DNA from: Streptomyces antioxidans
Lineage (GTDB): Bacteria > Actinomycetota > Actinomycetes > Streptomycetales > Streptomycetaceae
Direction: 5' to 3'
NCBI RefSeq assembly: GCF_000968685.2
Contig: NZ_LAKD02000006.1
Location: 153,444-217,443 of the forward strand
Length of the DNA stretch: 64,000 nt
A program made the position numbers and the translations under genes. Positions within the stretch are counted from its first letter, which is position 1. Each line of letters opens with the position of its first letter. The notes under the pieces are model-generated. The model saw only the letters and a program-made list of their open reading frames with translations, was not told the DNA's origin and ran no database searches. Positions 51,796-59,900 of the stretch are shown in pieces.

Positions 51796-53229
51796 ATGAG
51801 CCATATCCCCGTCACCGACGCCGCGACCGGCGCGGGAGCCGAAGGACATCACCCGGCATCCCAGGCGGCCATCCGCAGAACCGCGCTGGCCGGAATGGTC
51901 GGCACCACGATCGAGTGGTACGACTTCTACATCTACGGCCTCGCCGCGGCGCTGGTCTTCGGCACCGAGTTCTTCCCCGACTTCTCGCCGACGGCCGGGA
52001 CCCTGGCCGCGTTCGGCACCTTCGCGGTCGGCTTCGTCGCCCGCCCGCTCGGCGGAGTGATCTTCGGTCACTTCGGGGACCGCGTGGGGCGCCGACAGGC
52101 CCTCATGCTGACGCTGTTCCTGATGGGCGCGGCGACCGTCGTCGTCGGCCTGCTGCCCGGCTACCAGACCATCGGCCTCTGGGCGCCCGTCCTGCTGGTC
52201 ACGCTGCGCTTCCTCCAGGGGTTCGCCGTGGGCGGCGAGTGGGGCGGTGCGGTGACGATGGTCGTGGAGTCCTCGCCGCGCGACCGGCGGGGGTTCTACG
52301 GGAGTCTGCCGCAGATGGGGGTGCCGCTCGGTCTTGTGCTGTCGTCGACCGTGTTCGCGGTGGTCTCCACGCTGCCCGATGACGACCTCCTCGCCTGGGG
52401 CTGGCGCGTCCCCTTCCTGCTCAGCGTGGTGCTGATCGGGGTCGGGCTGTTCCTCCGCTCGCGCATCTCCGAGACCCAGGCGGTCGCCCGGGTGAGGGCG
52501 GCGGGGCGGGCGCGCAAGATGCCGGTCATGGAGGCGTTCCGCCACCACGGGAAGGCGATCGCCCTCACGGTCGGCATGTATGTCTCGGCCGGTGTCCCCT
52601 TCTACATCGTCTCGGTCTTCGTGCTGTCCTACGGCTCCTCCCATCTCGATATCTCGCGGGGCGTGCTGCTGACGGGGATGCTCATCGCGGCGGTGGCCGA
52701 GGGTTTGGCGGTGCCGTGTTTCGGCGCACTGTCGGACCGCTGGGGCCGGCGCCCGGTGTTCGCGGGCGCCGCCGGGTTCGCGGCCGTGCTCGCCTTCCCG
52801 TTCTTCTGGCTGCTGGCCACCGGGCAGACCGGACCCACCTGGCTGGCCATGCTGCTCGCGCTCGCCGTGGCACACGCGGGGATGTACGCGCCCACGGCGG
52901 CGATGTACGCGGAGCTGTTCCCCGCGGACGTCCGCTACACCGGTACCTCGGTCGGCTACCAACTCGGCGGTGTGGTGGCGGGGTTCGTGCCACTCGTGGC
53001 GGGCGCCCTGGTCGGCGCGGCCGACGGCGCCTCCTGGCCGATCGCCTCCATCTGGGCGGGCTCGGCACTCATCGGGCTGGTGTGCGTGCTGGTCGTCCGC
53101 GAATCCCGGGGGTGCGACCTCCAGCCCGGACCCGCCCGTGATGACACCAAGTCCTCCCGTACTCCTTCCGCCCATGTGTCCATGACCGCCGCCCGGCCCC
53201 CGGGTGGCTCCGTTCCCGACCAGAGGTGA
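51796..53229 (+). CDS. MFS transporter, metabolite:H+ symporter (ProP/ShiA-like) family
   Basis: 477 aa, about 12 membrane segments. It has the MHS start GTTIEWYDFYIYGLAAALVF, the loop GDRVGRRQAL and GGEWGGAVTMVVE. Members import small carboxylates or osmolytes, so uptake of a hydroxy- or oxo-acid is likely. The last 45 residues are a hydrophilic low-complexity tail. The next gene starts 6 bases after its stop. Confidence 0.9.
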   Translation: MSHIPVTDAATGAGAEGHHPASQAAIRRTALAGMVGTTIEWYDFYIYGLAAALVFGTEFFPDFSPTAGTLAAFGTFAVGFVARPLGGVIFGHFGDRVGRRQALMLTLFLMGAATVVVGLLPGYQTIGLWAPVLLVTLRFLQGFAVGGEWGGAVTMVVESSPRDRRGFYGSLPQMGVPLGLVLSSTVFAVVSTLPDDDLLAWGWRVPFLLSVVLIGVGLFLRSRISETQAVARVRAAGRARKMPVMEAFRHHGKAIALTVGMYVSAGVPFYIVSVFVLSYGSSHLDISRGVLLTGMLIAAVAEGLAVPCFGALSDRWGRRPVFAGAAGFAAVLAFPFFWLLATGQTGPTWLAMLLALAVAHAGMYAPTAAMYAELFPADVRYTGTSVGYQLGGVVAGFVPLVAGALVGAADGASWPIASIWAGSALIGLVCVLVVRESRGCDLQPGPARDDTKSSRTPSAHVSMTAARPPGGSVPDQR

Positions 53230-53235
53230 AGCCCC

Positions 53236-54054
53236 ATGACCACGAAGACCGCGAACAAGGTCCACGTCCTGAGCTGCGGAGCGATGAGCTGCGATCTGAC
53301 GTGGCTGCTGCTCAAGGCGGGCCGTACGATGCGCACCCGCACCGAACACGAGCGGCCCCCGGAGTGGTACTCCTGCACCACCCACTGCGTACTGGTGGAG
53401 ACCCCCGAGGGGACGCTGCTGTGGGACACCAGCTGCCCCCGCGACTGGGAGACCCGCTGGGCCCCGACCGGTCTGCAGGAGTACTTCCCCTACGACCAGG
53501 TGAGCGACGAGGAATACCTCGACGCGCGGCTCGGCCAGCTCGGTGTCCAGCCGCAGGACATCGACCATCTGGTCCTGTCCCATCTGCACTTCGACCACGC
53601 CGGGAACATCGGCATGTTCGCCGGCACCGGCGCACGGCTGGTGTGCCACGAGAAGGAGAAGGAGTTCGCCTTCGGCTTCGAGGGCGCCTTCAGCGGTGCC
53701 CACCTCAAGACGGACTACGCGGCGTGTGACTTCGACACCGTCAGCGGCGACACCGAGATCCTGCCCGGTGTCACCCTCATCGAGGCCCCCGGGCACACCC
53801 CCGGCACCATGTCGATGAAGGTGGACCTGCCGGAGACCGGGACGATGCTGTTCACCTCGGACGCCGTCTACATGGGGGACTCCTACGGGCCGCCCGCCAC
53901 CCCCGCCGCCATTGTCAACGACCTGACCGCCTGGTACGCCTCGGTGGAGAAGATCCGCGGCATCGCGGAGCGGTCGGACGCCACCGTCGTCTTCGGCCAT
54001 GACGCCGAGCAGCTGCGCTCGATGCGGCTCGCCCCCGATGGCTTCTACGCTTGA
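53236..54054 (+). CDS. Lactonase of the AHL-lactonase family (BlcC/AttM-like)
   Basis: 272 aa metallo-beta-lactamase fold. The metal site is LSHLHFDHAGN, with later PGHTPGTMS, a bridging Asp in FTSDAVYMG and FGHD near the end. Layout and the terminal FYA match the Agrobacterium BlcC/AttM lactonase as I remember it. BlcC opens gamma-butyrolactone and N-acyl-homoserine lactones. The next gene codes for a 4-hydroxybutyrate-type transhydrogenase, which favours a gamma-butyrolactone-like substrate. Cytoplasmic; no signal peptide. Confidence 0.85.
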   Translation: MTTKTANKVHVLSCGAMSCDLTWLLLKAGRTMRTRTEHERPPEWYSCTTHCVLVETPEGTLLWDTSCPRDWETRWAPTGLQEYFPYDQVSDEEYLDARLGQLGVQPQDIDHLVLSHLHFDHAGNIGMFAGTGARLVCHEKEKEFAFGFEGAFSGAHLKTDYAACDFDTVSGDTEILPGVTLIEAPGHTPGTMSMKVDLPETGTMLFTSDAVYMGDSYGPPATPAAIVNDLTAWYASVEKIRGIAERSDATVVFGHDAEQLRSMRLAPDGFYA

Positions 54055-54066
54055 TCGTCCGGATCC

Positions 54067-54099
54067 GGCGGCGCCGCGAGCCGGGCTCGCGGCGCCGCC
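54067..54099. terminator. 16-bp stem hairpin between lactonase and transhydrogenase genes
   Basis: GGCGGCGCCGCGAGCC (54067-54082), one base, then its exact complement (54084-54099). It may end part of the transcript or set the ratio of the two flanking products. Confidence 0.6.
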
Positions 54100-54130
54100 G
54101 GGCCTACTCCGATCCCCAGGAGGGACGCGT

Positions 54131-55420
54131 ATGAACAACACCGTTCCGGCCCGACCCGAGTCCGTGTTCACCTATGGCGCCCCGGCGCTGAAGTTCGGGC
54201 CGGGAGCGTCCGACGAGATCGGCTTCGACCTCTCCCAGCACGGGGTCCGCCGGGTCCTCGTGATCACCGACGCCGGGGTGGCCGCCACCGGCGCACCCCA
54301 CCGCATCGCCGAACGGATGACCGCGTTCGGCATCGAGGCCCGGGTCTTCGACGACGTGCACGTGGAGCCCACCGACATCAGCCTGCGGGAGGCCGTCGAC
54401 CACGCACGGGCGTCGGGCCCGTGGGACGCCTTCGTCGCGGTGGGCGGCGGCTCCAGCATCGACACCGCGAAGGCCGTCAACCTCCTCAGCACCAACCCCG
54501 GCACGCTGATGGACTACGTCAACGCGCCCGTGGGCAGGGCGCTGGCGCCCGAGAACCCGCTCAAACCGCTGGTCGCGGTCCCCACCACCACCGGAACCGG
54601 CTCGGAGTCCACCACCATCTGCGTGCTCGACGTACTGGAGCTCAAGGTGAAGACCGGCATCAGCCACGCCCGGCTGCGGCCCACGCTCGCGGTGATCGAC
54701 CCGGACCTGACCCTCACCCTGCCCGCCGGGGTGACCGCCGCCAGCGGCATGGACATCCTGTGCCACGCGCTGGAGAGCTACACGGCCCGCCCGTACGACA
54801 CCCTCCCGCGCAAACACCCCGAGCAGCGGGTGCCGTACTGCGGCGCCAACCCCATCTCGGACGCGTGGTCGGAACGGGCGCTGCACCTGCTGGCGCGGTC
54901 CTTCCGTACCGCGGTCCGCGACGGTGACGACCCCGGGGCGCGCTCCGACATGGCCCTCGCGGCCACCTTCGCCGGACTCGGGTTCGGCAACGCGGGTGTG
55001 CACATCCCGCACGCCAACGCCTACCCGATCGCCGGGCGGGTGAAGGACTTCCACCCCGAGGGCTACCCCGCGCACGAACCGATGGTGCCGCACGGGATGG
55101 CCGTCTCGCTCACCGCTCCCGAGGCGTTCCGCTTCACCTTCAACGCCCAGCCCGAACGGCATCTGCGGGCGGCGGAACTCCTCGCCCCGGGGATGGACCG
55201 CCCCGCCGACCCGGCCGAGGTACTGCCCACCGCGATCCAGGAGTTGATGCGGGACATCGGGATGCCCGACGGCATCGGCGGTGTCGGCTACGACAGGGGC
55301 GACATCCCCGCACTGGTGGACGGCGCCATGAAGCAGCAACGGCTGCTGGCCACCGCCCCGCGCGAGGTCACCGAGGACGACCTCGCCGGGATCTTCGACC
55401 GCTCGCTGTCGCTCTGGTGA
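54131..55420 (+). CDS. Iron-type alcohol dehydrogenase, hydroxyacid-oxoacid transhydrogenase-like
   Basis: 429 aa. The blocks RVFDDVHVEPTDISLREAV, AVGGGSSIDTAKAVNL, AVPTTTGTGSESTT, SGMDILCHALESYTARPY and GFGNAGVHIPHANAYPI align along their length with the mitochondrial transhydrogenase ADHFE1, which oxidises 4-hydroxybutyrate to succinate semialdehyde while reducing 2-oxoglutarate to D-2-hydroxyglutarate. The metal-ligand Asp and His residues appear kept. ATG 54131 has an excellent AGGAGGGA site. It follows the lactonase and precedes an FmdB gene by 9 bases. Confidence 0.88.
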   Translation: MNNTVPARPESVFTYGAPALKFGPGASDEIGFDLSQHGVRRVLVITDAGVAATGAPHRIAERMTAFGIEARVFDDVHVEPTDISLREAVDHARASGPWDAFVAVGGGSSIDTAKAVNLLSTNPGTLMDYVNAPVGRALAPENPLKPLVAVPTTTGTGSESTTICVLDVLELKVKTGISHARLRPTLAVIDPDLTLTLPAGVTAASGMDILCHALESYTARPYDTLPRKHPEQRVPYCGANPISDAWSERALHLLARSFRTAVRDGDDPGARSDMALAATFAGLGFGNAGVHIPHANAYPIAGRVKDFHPEGYPAHEPMVPHGMAVSLTAPEAFRFTFNAQPERHLRAAELLAPGMDRPADPAEVLPTAIQELMRDIGMPDGIGGVGYDRGDIPALVDGAMKQQRLLATAPREVTEDDLAGIFDRSLSLW

Positions 55421-55429
55421 GGAGGACCG

Positions 55430-55879
55430 ATGGCCATCTATGAACTCGCCTGTGAGACCGGGCACCGCTTCGAGGTGATCCAGTCGTTCACCGCCCCGCT
55501 GCCGGACTGCCCGGACTGCGGGGCCGCGACCCGCAAGATCCCCAGCAGCTTCGCGCTCGGCGGCACCGCCGCCGTGCCACCGCCGCCGGAGCGGATGCCG
55601 CAGACCTGGAAGGGGACCTACCGGGGCGACCGCGACTACGTCACCGCGATGCGGCGCACCGCGGAGTCCCGGCAGAAGCTGGAGGAGCGGTACCCCGAAC
55701 TCGCCGGCGACCGGCGGCCGGTCGTCGCCCACGAGGGCAGATACGAGGCGGCCCCGCTGCGCGCCGGGGACACGGTGCCCACGCCGTCCGAGGCACCCGG
55801 GCACGGCCACGGACACTCCCGTACACACGGCCACACTCATACGCACGGCCACGAGTCGAAGCCACCGAAGCCCGCGTAA
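55430..55879 (+). CDS. FmdB-family zinc-ribbon protein with His-rich tail
   Basis: 149 aa. The N-terminus is the FmdB zinc ribbon (IYELACETGHRFEVIQSF, CPDCG, then TRKIPSSFALGG). The C-terminus is a run of about ten His alternating with Gly/Thr (HGHGHSRTHGHTHTHGH), suggesting metal binding or delivery, perhaps of iron to the adjacent metal-dependent transhydrogenase. That role is inference. AGGAGGA site before ATG. Confidence 0.85.
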   Translation: MAIYELACETGHRFEVIQSFTAPLPDCPDCGAATRKIPSSFALGGTAAVPPPPERMPQTWKGTYRGDRDYVTAMRRTAESRQKLEERYPELAGDRRPVVAHEGRYEAAPLRAGDTVPTPSEAPGHGHGHSRTHGHTHTHGHESKPPKPA

Positions 55880-55937
55880 GCGCGTGGCCCCCATGCCGCG
55901 GCCCACCCGGGCGACAAGTGGGTGGAATGACCTCCTG

Positions 55938-55977
55938 CCCGAGGTGGCGGTGGCGAACCCGAGGTGGCGGTGGCGAA
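55938..55977 (+). repeat. 20-bp tandem duplication
   Basis: CCCGAGGTGGCGGTGGCGAA occurs twice in a row (55938-55957, 55958-55977) in the convergent gap between the FmdB and LLM genes. No gene is seen in the gap. Confidence 0.9.
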
Positions 55978-56034
55978 CCGGCTGGTGCCCCGAGCTGCAG
56001 CATCGACAGTGAAGTTCGCGGGCGGCATTGAGCG

Positions 56035-57054
56035 CTACGGGGCCGGTTGCCAGCCCAGGGCCGGGGCGAGCTCGGTGGCGATGTCGGTGAGGATCTGTAC
56101 GTAGTCCTCGTGGTCGAAGGTGAAGGGCAGCGCGAACGCGACCTCCTCGACCTCCCGGAACGCGGCGTGTGAGGCCAGCCGTTCGGCGATGTCCTTCGAG
56201 GTGCCCACGAGGTCGGGCGCGAACATCATGCGCGCGGGCCCCTGGGGCGTGGCGGTGCGCGGCAGCCGCTGCCGGGCGTAGTGCTCGTACTTCGCGCGCT
56301 GCTCCGGTGAGGCGGTGTCGGTGGGGATGACGACGAGGCCCTGGGAGACCCGGGCGCGGTCGCCGTCGGGGTGGTGGGCGCGGAAGGTCCGGATGTGCGA
56401 GAGCTGGATCTCGGCGAAGTCCTCGGACTCCTCCGCCTTCACCACACTGCTGGTGAGCAGGTTCATGCCCTGCTCACCGGCCCACTGGGCGGACCGCAGA
56501 CTGCCACCGCCGTACCACATCCGGCGGCCGAGCCCCGGGGCGTGCGGCTGGACGCGGTCGGAGAACACCTCGAAGCCCTCGACACCGCTGAGGTCGGTGA
56601 CCCGTTCGCCGCGTACGCAGTCCAGCAGCCGTCGCACCCGCTCGTGGCCGAAGTCCTCGGTGTCGGCGGTGTCGGGGTGGAGCGCGCCCTTGACCTGGTC
56701 GTAGTGGTGCGGCGGACCGGCGCTGACCCCCGGGTTGAGGCGGCCCCCGGACAGGATGTCGACCGTCGCCAGGTCCTCGGCCAGCCGCAGCGGATTCTCC
56801 CACCCCATGGGGATGACGGCCGTGCCCAGTTCGATGCGGCTGGTGCGCTGCGAGACCGCCGCGAGAACGGCCACGGGAGAGGAGATGCCGTATTGCAGAT
56901 GGCGGTGGCGCACCCAGGCGCTGTCGAACCCCAGCCGTTCGCCCAGTTCGATGATCTCGAGCGTGGACTCATGGCCCCGGCGGGGATCGTCCGCGTCGAA
57001 CAGCCCAATGGTCAAGAAGCCCAGCCTGTGCAGGGGTTTCGAGGTCAGCGGCAC
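56035..57054 (-). CDS. LLM-class flavin-dependent oxidoreductase
   Basis: 339 aa bacterial-luciferase-like TIM barrel: LGFLTIGLFDADDPRRGHES at the start, LGFDSAWVRHRHLQYGISSPVAVLAA, IELGTAVIPMGWENPLRLAEDLA and the SGGRLNPGVSAG segment. GTG 57054 after GGAGGAAC is the start I prefer; the open frame above it covers the leader region out of frame with the leader peptide. Because a Cys-containing leader peptide lies upstream, a role in sulfur acquisition (as in alkanesulfonate monooxygenases) is likely. Confidence 0.85.
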   Translation of the reverse strand: MPLTSKPLHRLGFLTIGLFDADDPRRGHESTLEIIELGERLGFDSAWVRHRHLQYGISSPVAVLAAVSQRTSRIELGTAVIPMGWENPLRLAEDLATVDILSGGRLNPGVSAGPPHHYDQVKGALHPDTADTEDFGHERVRRLLDCVRGERVTDLSGVEGFEVFSDRVQPHAPGLGRRMWYGGGSLRSAQWAGEQGMNLLTSSVVKAEESEDFAEIQLSHIRTFRAHHPDGDRARVSQGLVVIPTDTASPEQRAKYEHYARQRLPRTATPQGPARMMFAPDLVGTSKDIAERLASHAAFREVEEVAFALPFTFDHEDYVQILTDIATELAPALGWQPAP

Positions 57055-57175
57055 AGCGTTCCTCCAGCGTCCGCGGCGTACTCCGCCGCACACCATTGCC
57101 GTTCCATTGTCGTGGAGTGGTTCACCTGGACGAGACGGATAGCGCGGTGGCACAGCGGCGGTGTCCGGCCTCCGG

Positions 57176-57192
57176 GGGCGGTGCGACCGCCC
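57176..57192 (-). promoter_or_regulatory. Hairpin just after the leader peptide
   Basis: GGGCGGT (57176-57182), GCG, ACCGCCC (57186-57192) forms a perfect 7-bp stem beginning two bases beyond the leader stop codon. This is where an attenuator or anti-ribosome-site hairpin would lie. Confidence 0.55.
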
Positions 57193-57194
57193 GG

Positions 57195-57269
57195 TCAGCG
57201 ACAGAGGGCGCTGGAGGTGCGCAGGTAGTCCACGTAGCGGCAGAGCACGCCCGGATGCGTCGAATGCAT
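57195..57269 (-). CDS. 24-residue leader peptide with two Leu-Cys-Arg motifs
   Basis: ATG 57269 opens a 24-codon frame, MHSTHPGVLCR then YVDYLRTSSALCR, stop 57195-57197. Short actinobacterial leader peptides ending in a Cys-Arg motif lie before sulfur-metabolism and LLM genes and act through ribosome stalling when cysteine is low. The Cys codons are at positions 10 and 23, the latter two codons from the stop. It lies 140 bases upstream of the LLM start. Too short for standard gene calls. Confidence 0.65.
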   Translation of the reverse strand: MHSTHPGVLCRYVDYLRTSSALCR

Positions 57270-57301
57270 GTCCCATATGGTCGTGACCACGAGAGCCGCT
57301 G

Positions 57302-58792
57302 TCAATGGACACCTTTTGGTGTCTCATCGCTCATCCCGCGGGAACGTCCCGGCGGAACATCCCGCAGGACCCGCAGGAGCAGAACCGCGAGGAGGGCACC
57401 GGCGAGGCAGACGAACCCCGCCGTGAGCATCGCCGTGTGCAGCCCGCCCAGCGTGGCGAGGGTGGGACTCCTCGTCGTGGCGAGCGCCTTGGTGCGCGCG
57501 GTGACGATGGCCGCCAGGCAAGCCGTCCCGATGGCGCCGAGGAACTGCGGCAGCTGCGACAGGCCGCCCGCGACGCCTTGTTCGTCCTCCCGCAGCCCGG
57601 ACGTCATGGCGGTGATGAACGCCACCACGGTCAGTACGTGTCCGAAGCCCATGGCACCTGAGGTCAGCAGGAGGAGCGCCGTACCGCCGCGCTCGGGCAG
57701 CAGGACCATCGCGCCCGTGCCGAGCCCCTGCACGGCCAGGCCGGTGGCCATGGCCCCCGCCGTGCCGAGCGCGCCGATCAGCCGGGCGGCCAGCATGCCG
57801 CCGAGGAGCGCGGTGCCGCCCTCCGCGAGGAAGCCCGCACCGGTGGCCAGCGCCGAGTAGCCCAGCACGTCCTGCATGTACAGGCTCAGCAGGACCGTCG
57901 TTCCGCCGCACATCCCGAGCGTGATGAAACCGATCAGCCCGCTCCACTTCACCGTCGGCCTGTTCAGCAAACCGAGCGGGATCAGCGGCGCCGTGTGCCG
58001 CCGCTCCACCAGGAGGAACGCACCGAGGGCCAGCACGGCCAGGGCGAGGGAGCCGAGGGTGGGCACGCTGCCCCAGCCCGCCTCCGGGCCCGTCGAGACA
58101 CCGTAGACGAGGGCGAAGAGGCCGATGCCCGCCAGGACCGCCCCCGGGATGTCGAGCCGGGCCGCCGCGCGCTCAGTGGCCGTCCCGGGCAGCAGGACGG
58201 TGGCGCCGAGCAGCACCAGCGCACCGATGATGACCAGGGTCAGCATCGTCCAGCGCCAGTTCAGCCCGCTGGTGATGACACCGCCGCCGAGGGTGCCGAG
58301 GACGAACCCCAGGGACAGCACCGCGCCGTTGACGCCGAGTGCCCTGGTCCGCCGGGGCCCTTCGGGGAACGCCGTCGTCATCAGGGCGATGGCGGTCGGC
58401 GCGATCATGGCGGCCGATGCGCCCTGGCCCACGCGGGCCGCGATCAGCGCCGCCGGGCCCGGTGCGAGCCCCGCGAACAGGGAGAACCCGGCGAAGAGCG
58501 CGACGCCCGCGATGAACAGCCGACGGCGGCCGACGAGGTCGGAGACCCGGCTGAACAGCGGCAGCAGACTCGCCGTCGGCAGCAGACAGGCCGTGGCCAC
58601 CCACTGGAGCGCGCCGGTGCTCGCGAAGCCGAGGTCGCGTCCGATCTCCGGCAGCGCGACGGTCACGACCGAGAAGTCCAGCCCCGTCATGAAGGTGGCG
58701 CCGCACAGGGTGGCCAGGATCAGCCAGCCCCTGACGCCGAGTCTTCCGGTCTCCGCGCCAGGGCGCACGGATGAGGTGTCGGTTACCGCCAT
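57302..58792 (-). CDS. MFS drug exporter, DHA2/EmrB-QacA type
   Basis: 496 aa with about 14 hydrophobic segments; LILATLCGATFMTGLDFSVVTVALPEIGRDLG is the typical first segment of DHA2 exporters, with SDLVGRRRLFIAG in the 2-3 loop and the segment-5 motif GAVLSLGFVLGTLGGG. ATG 58792. Divergent from the MmyB-type regulator at 58968, which probably controls it. GACACC-TTTT-GGTGTC (57308-57323) lies in its last codons, a possible operator or hairpin for the gene that follows. Confidence 0.9.
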   Translation of the reverse strand: MAVTDTSSVRPGAETGRLGVRGWLILATLCGATFMTGLDFSVVTVALPEIGRDLGFASTGALQWVATACLLPTASLLPLFSRVSDLVGRRRLFIAGVALFAGFSLFAGLAPGPAALIAARVGQGASAAMIAPTAIALMTTAFPEGPRRTRALGVNGAVLSLGFVLGTLGGGVITSGLNWRWTMLTLVIIGALVLLGATVLLPGTATERAAARLDIPGAVLAGIGLFALVYGVSTGPEAGWGSVPTLGSLALAVLALGAFLLVERRHTAPLIPLGLLNRPTVKWSGLIGFITLGMCGGTTVLLSLYMQDVLGYSALATGAGFLAEGGTALLGGMLAARLIGALGTAGAMATGLAVQGLGTGAMVLLPERGGTALLLLTSGAMGFGHVLTVVAFITAMTSGLREDEQGVAGGLSQLPQFLGAIGTACLAAIVTARTKALATTRSPTLATLGGLHTAMLTAGFVCLAGALLAVLLLRVLRDVPPGRSRGMSDETPKGVH

Positions 58793-58967
58793 GGACTGTC
58801 TCCCGCGGGGTTGGACGGACGCGTGGCGCGCGGCGCCGATCGCGCCGACGCGCACTCAGCCTGTGGTGTGCGGCGGGCGCCACCCAGCCCCCTGCCAGGG
58901 GTATCCCCGCCGTGGCTACACCTGACAGATGCAGGCAGGACGCGGCGGAGAGCGGCATCCTGGGGCC

Positions 58968-59900
58968 ATGGAGCAGCGATCGGAGCTCGGCGCATTCCTG
59001 CGCACCCGGCGGGCCCGGCTGCGTCCGGAGGACGTCGGCCTGCCCGACTACGGCAGCCGACGGCGCGTCCCCGGGCTGCGCCGCGAGGAACTGGCCCAGC
59101 TGGCGGGCATCAGCGTCGGCTACTACACCCGTCTGGAACAGGGCCAGAGCCCCAATGCCTCCGACGCCGTGCTCGACGCGATCGCCCGTGTCCTCCGGCT
59201 CGACGAGGCCGAGCGGTCCCATCTGCACAGCCTGGCCCGGCACCGGCAGAAGGCCCGCCGCCGCCCCCGCCCCGAGCAACTGCGCCCCGGCATCCGGCTG
59301 ATGCTCACCGCGTTCGGAGACGTTCCCGCGCTGGTCATCGGCCGCCGGGGTGATGTGCTGGCCTGGAACCGCACCGCACACGCCCTGCTCGCCGGACATC
59401 TGCCCCCCGAGGCGCCGGAGCGGCCCCCGCAGCGGCCCAATGTCGCCCGTCTGGTCTTCCTCGATCCGCACACCCGCGAGCTGTACGCCGACTGGCGGGG
59501 CAAGGCCCGCGACACGGTCGCCGATCTGAGGATGACCGCGGCCCGCTACCCGGACGACCCGGAGCTGGCCGAGCTCATCGGCGAACTCACCCTGAAGAGC
59601 CCGGAGTTCGCATCGCTGTGGGCGGCTCATCCCGTCCGTGTGTGCATCCCGCCCACCCGGGTGTTCCACCATCCCGTGGTGGGTGTGATGACGCTGCACA
59701 ACGAGCTGATGGAGCTGTCCCATGACCCGGGTCAGCGCATGGCGGTGTTCACCGCCGACACCGGCTCCCCCTCGGCGGCTGCGCTACGGCTCCTCGCGGA
59801 CCTCGGCGCCGCGCCCCCGAGTGGTGGGCGGGGAGCCGAAAGCTCCCACGTGGCGGCGGGTGACGCCGGTCAGCCGGCGGAGGGCCGCCGGAGGTCCTGA
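58968..59900 (+). CDS. Helix-turn-helix regulator with MmyB-like ligand domain
   Basis: 310 aa. XRE-type helix-turn-helix (RVPGLRREELAQLAGISVGYYTRLEQGQ) is followed by the MmyB-like PAS-related domain (VIGRRGDVLAWNRTAHALL, ARLVFLDPHTRELYADW, HNPV-like FHHPVVGVMTLHNELM). Members often control an adjacent reductase or exporter, here the divergent MFS gene. The ATG at 58968 is preferred over 58929. The 3' end overlaps the convergent amine oxidase by 31 bases. Confidence 0.9.
   Translation: MEQRSELGAFLRTRRARLRPEDVGLPDYGSRRRVPGLRREELAQLAGISVGYYTRLEQGQSPNASDAVLDAIARVLRLDEAERSHLHSLARHRQKARRRPRPEQLRPGIRLMLTAFGDVPALVIGRRGDVLAWNRTAHALLAGHLPPEAPERPPQRPNVARLVFLDPHTRELYADWRGKARDTVADLRMTAARYPDDPELAELIGELTLKSPEFASLWAAHPVRVCIPPTRVFHHPVVGVMTLHNELMELSHDPGQRMAVFTADTGSPSAAALRLLADLGAAPPSGGRGAESSHVAAGDAGQPAEGRRRS

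Noticed and set aside
51760..54171. 803-codon minus-strand open frame
   Set aside because: It is antisense to the MFS and lactonase genes, which have clear motifs; its translation is low-complexity and lacks any domain.
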